This document shows positions 4,894-5,557 of a DNA stretch of 5,557 nt, in pieces. The DNA is from Cellulomonas sp. (GTDB lineage Bacteria; Actinomycetota; Actinomycetes; Actinomycetales; Cellulomonadaceae): assembly GCA_027451305.1 (NCBI GenBank), contig DAIDJQ010000128.1:1-5557 (forward strand), read 5' to 3'. Numbering within the stretch: position 1 is the stretch's first letter; each line of letters opens with the position of its first letter. Both the position numbers and the translations under genes were made by a program. The notes under the pieces are model-generated. The model made no database searches and was not told the origin of the DNA. It was given only the letters and a program-made list of their open reading frames with translations.

Positions 4894-5557
4894 TTAGCCC
4901 CAGACGAGGGCCTGTGCCGGGTCGGCCAGGACGGCGGCGATGTCGGCGAGCACGCGTGAGCCGAGCTCGCCGTCCACCAGCCGGTGGTCCACGCTCAGCG
5001 CCAGCTGCGTGACGTGCCGGGGCTTGATCTTCCCCTTGTGCATCCACGGCTGCTCACGGATGGCGCCGAACGCGAGGATCGCCGCCTCGCCGGGGTTCAG
5101 GATCGGCGTGCCGGTGTCGATGCCGAACACCCCCACGTTGGTGATGGTGATGGTGCCGTCGGACATGCCCGTCGGGGTCGTCTTGCCGGCGCGCGCCGTC
5201 GCGGTGAGCTCGCCGAGCGCCTGCGCCAGCTCGAGCAGGTTCATCCGGTGGGCGTCCTTGATGTTGGGCACCACCAGCCCACGTGGGGTGGCCGCCGCGA
5301 TGCCGAGGTTCACGTAGTGCTTGTAGACGATCTCCTGCGTGGCGTCGTCCCACGAGGCGTTCACCTCGGGGTGCCGGTGCACCGCCAGGAGCAGGGCCTT
5401 CGCGGCGATCAGCAGCGGGGTGACCCGCACGTCGGCGAACTCGCGGTCGGCGCGCAGCCGCTGCACCAGGTTCATCGTGCGCGTGACGTCGATGGTGTGG
5501 AACACCGTGACGTGCGGGGCGGTGAACGCGCTGGCGACCATCGCCTCGGCGGTCCGC
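4894..5557 (-). CDS. Dihydrolipoamide acyltransferase (E2) of a 2-oxoacid dehydrogenase complex, C-terminal part
   Basis: The visible 220 residues are the catalytic domain of an E2 subunit, which moves an acyl group from a swinging lipoyl arm to coenzyme A in a pyruvate or branched-chain 2-oxoacid dehydrogenase complex in the cytoplasm. Seen: the domain opening [20 protein letters not shown], the N-G-rich segment [20 protein letters not shown] followed by GEAAILAFG, and the catalytic motif SVDHRLVDG, with histidine codon 4984-4986 and aspartate codon 4972-4974. The C-terminus [10 protein letters not shown] is a normal ending. The reading frame stays open to the window edge: the ATG at 5541 lies inside the conserved AEAM motif and is not the start. 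The lipoyl and peripheral-subunit-binding domains, and probably E1 and E3 partner genes, lie beyond 5557. The catalytic domain alone does not distinguish a pyruvate from a branched-chain substrate. Confidence 0.95.
   Translation of the reverse strand, partial: RTAEAMVASAFTAPHVTVFHTIDVTRTMNLVQRLRADREFADVRVTPLLIAAKALLLAVHRHPEVNASWDDATQEIVYKHYVNLGIAAATPRGLVVPNIKDAHRMNLLELAQALGELTATARAGKTTPTGMSDGTITITNVGVFGIDTGTPILNPGEAAILAFGAIREQPWMHKGKIKPRHVTQLALSVDHRLVDGELGSRVLADIAAVLADPAQALVWG

Noticed and set aside
4940..5317. Plus-strand open frame opposite the E2 gene
   Set aside because: It is antisense to the conserved catalytic domain, including the DHRLVDG motif, and its own translation has no recognisable features.
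5539..5541. ATG at 5541 (minus strand) as the start of the acyltransferase
   Set aside because: The frame continues upstream to the window edge with residues that match the conserved opening of the catalytic domain, and an E2 without a lipoyl domain would be incomplete. The gene is cut by the window.
1..5557. tRNA, rRNA, CRISPR, insertion sequence, attachment site, riboswitch or defence system
   Set aside because: No repeat array, transposase, terminal inverted repeats, clover-leaf or known RNA motif could be seen by reading. Nearly all the DNA is accounted for by ordinary genes, so I do not claim a new system here.

Overview
The window is GC-rich chromosomal DNA with strong third-position G/C bias, overlapping stop/start junctions and leaderless-type promoters. 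This points to a high-GC actinomycete. I see no phage, IS, CRISPR, tRNA or rRNA signal. A family-level assignment (Cellulomonadaceae or a relative, for instance) would be a guess.

Left block (13-3851, + strand): an ABC-2 type exporter pair (ATPase 13-963, membrane permease 963-1814) is followed by a NarL-type two-component system (sensor histidine kinase 1846-3174, response regulator 3171-3851). ATPase and permease overlap by one base, and kinase and regulator overlap by four, so each pair is translationally coupled. The 31-bp gap between the pairs carries a good -35/-10 promoter placed for a leaderless kinase mRNA, so the two-component genes can probably be transcribed both with and separately from the exporter. 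An exporter next to an intramembrane-sensing-like kinase suggests a drug or envelope-stress detoxification module, but the substrate and signal cannot be read from the sequence.

Middle block (3925-4792, + strand): a short AraC-family regulator (150 aa, DNA-binding domain only) is followed after 10 bp by a VOC (glyoxalase/bleomycin-resistance fold) protein of 134 aa. Both starts lack a good Shine-Dalgarno and have a -10-like hexamer 6-7 nt upstream. For the VOC gene this hexamer overlaps the stop codon of the AraC gene. A terminator-like hairpin and an 8-bp tandem repeat lie in the 73-bp gap before the AraC gene.

Right block (4894 to the window end, - strand): the C-terminal catalytic domain of a dihydrolipoamide acyltransferase (E2 of a 2-oxoacid dehydrogenase complex), convergent with the VOC gene. 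Its lipoyl domain, linker and true start lie beyond the window. The 101-bp convergent gap holds several GC-rich hairpins without U-tracts.

Overall these are recognisable families in a common kind of arrangement. I did not find a convincing new system. The points most worth checking are the serial leaderless promoters embedded in stop codons, the inverted and direct repeats in front of the AraC gene, and the degenerate ATP-lid motif and Pro/Ser tail of the kinase.
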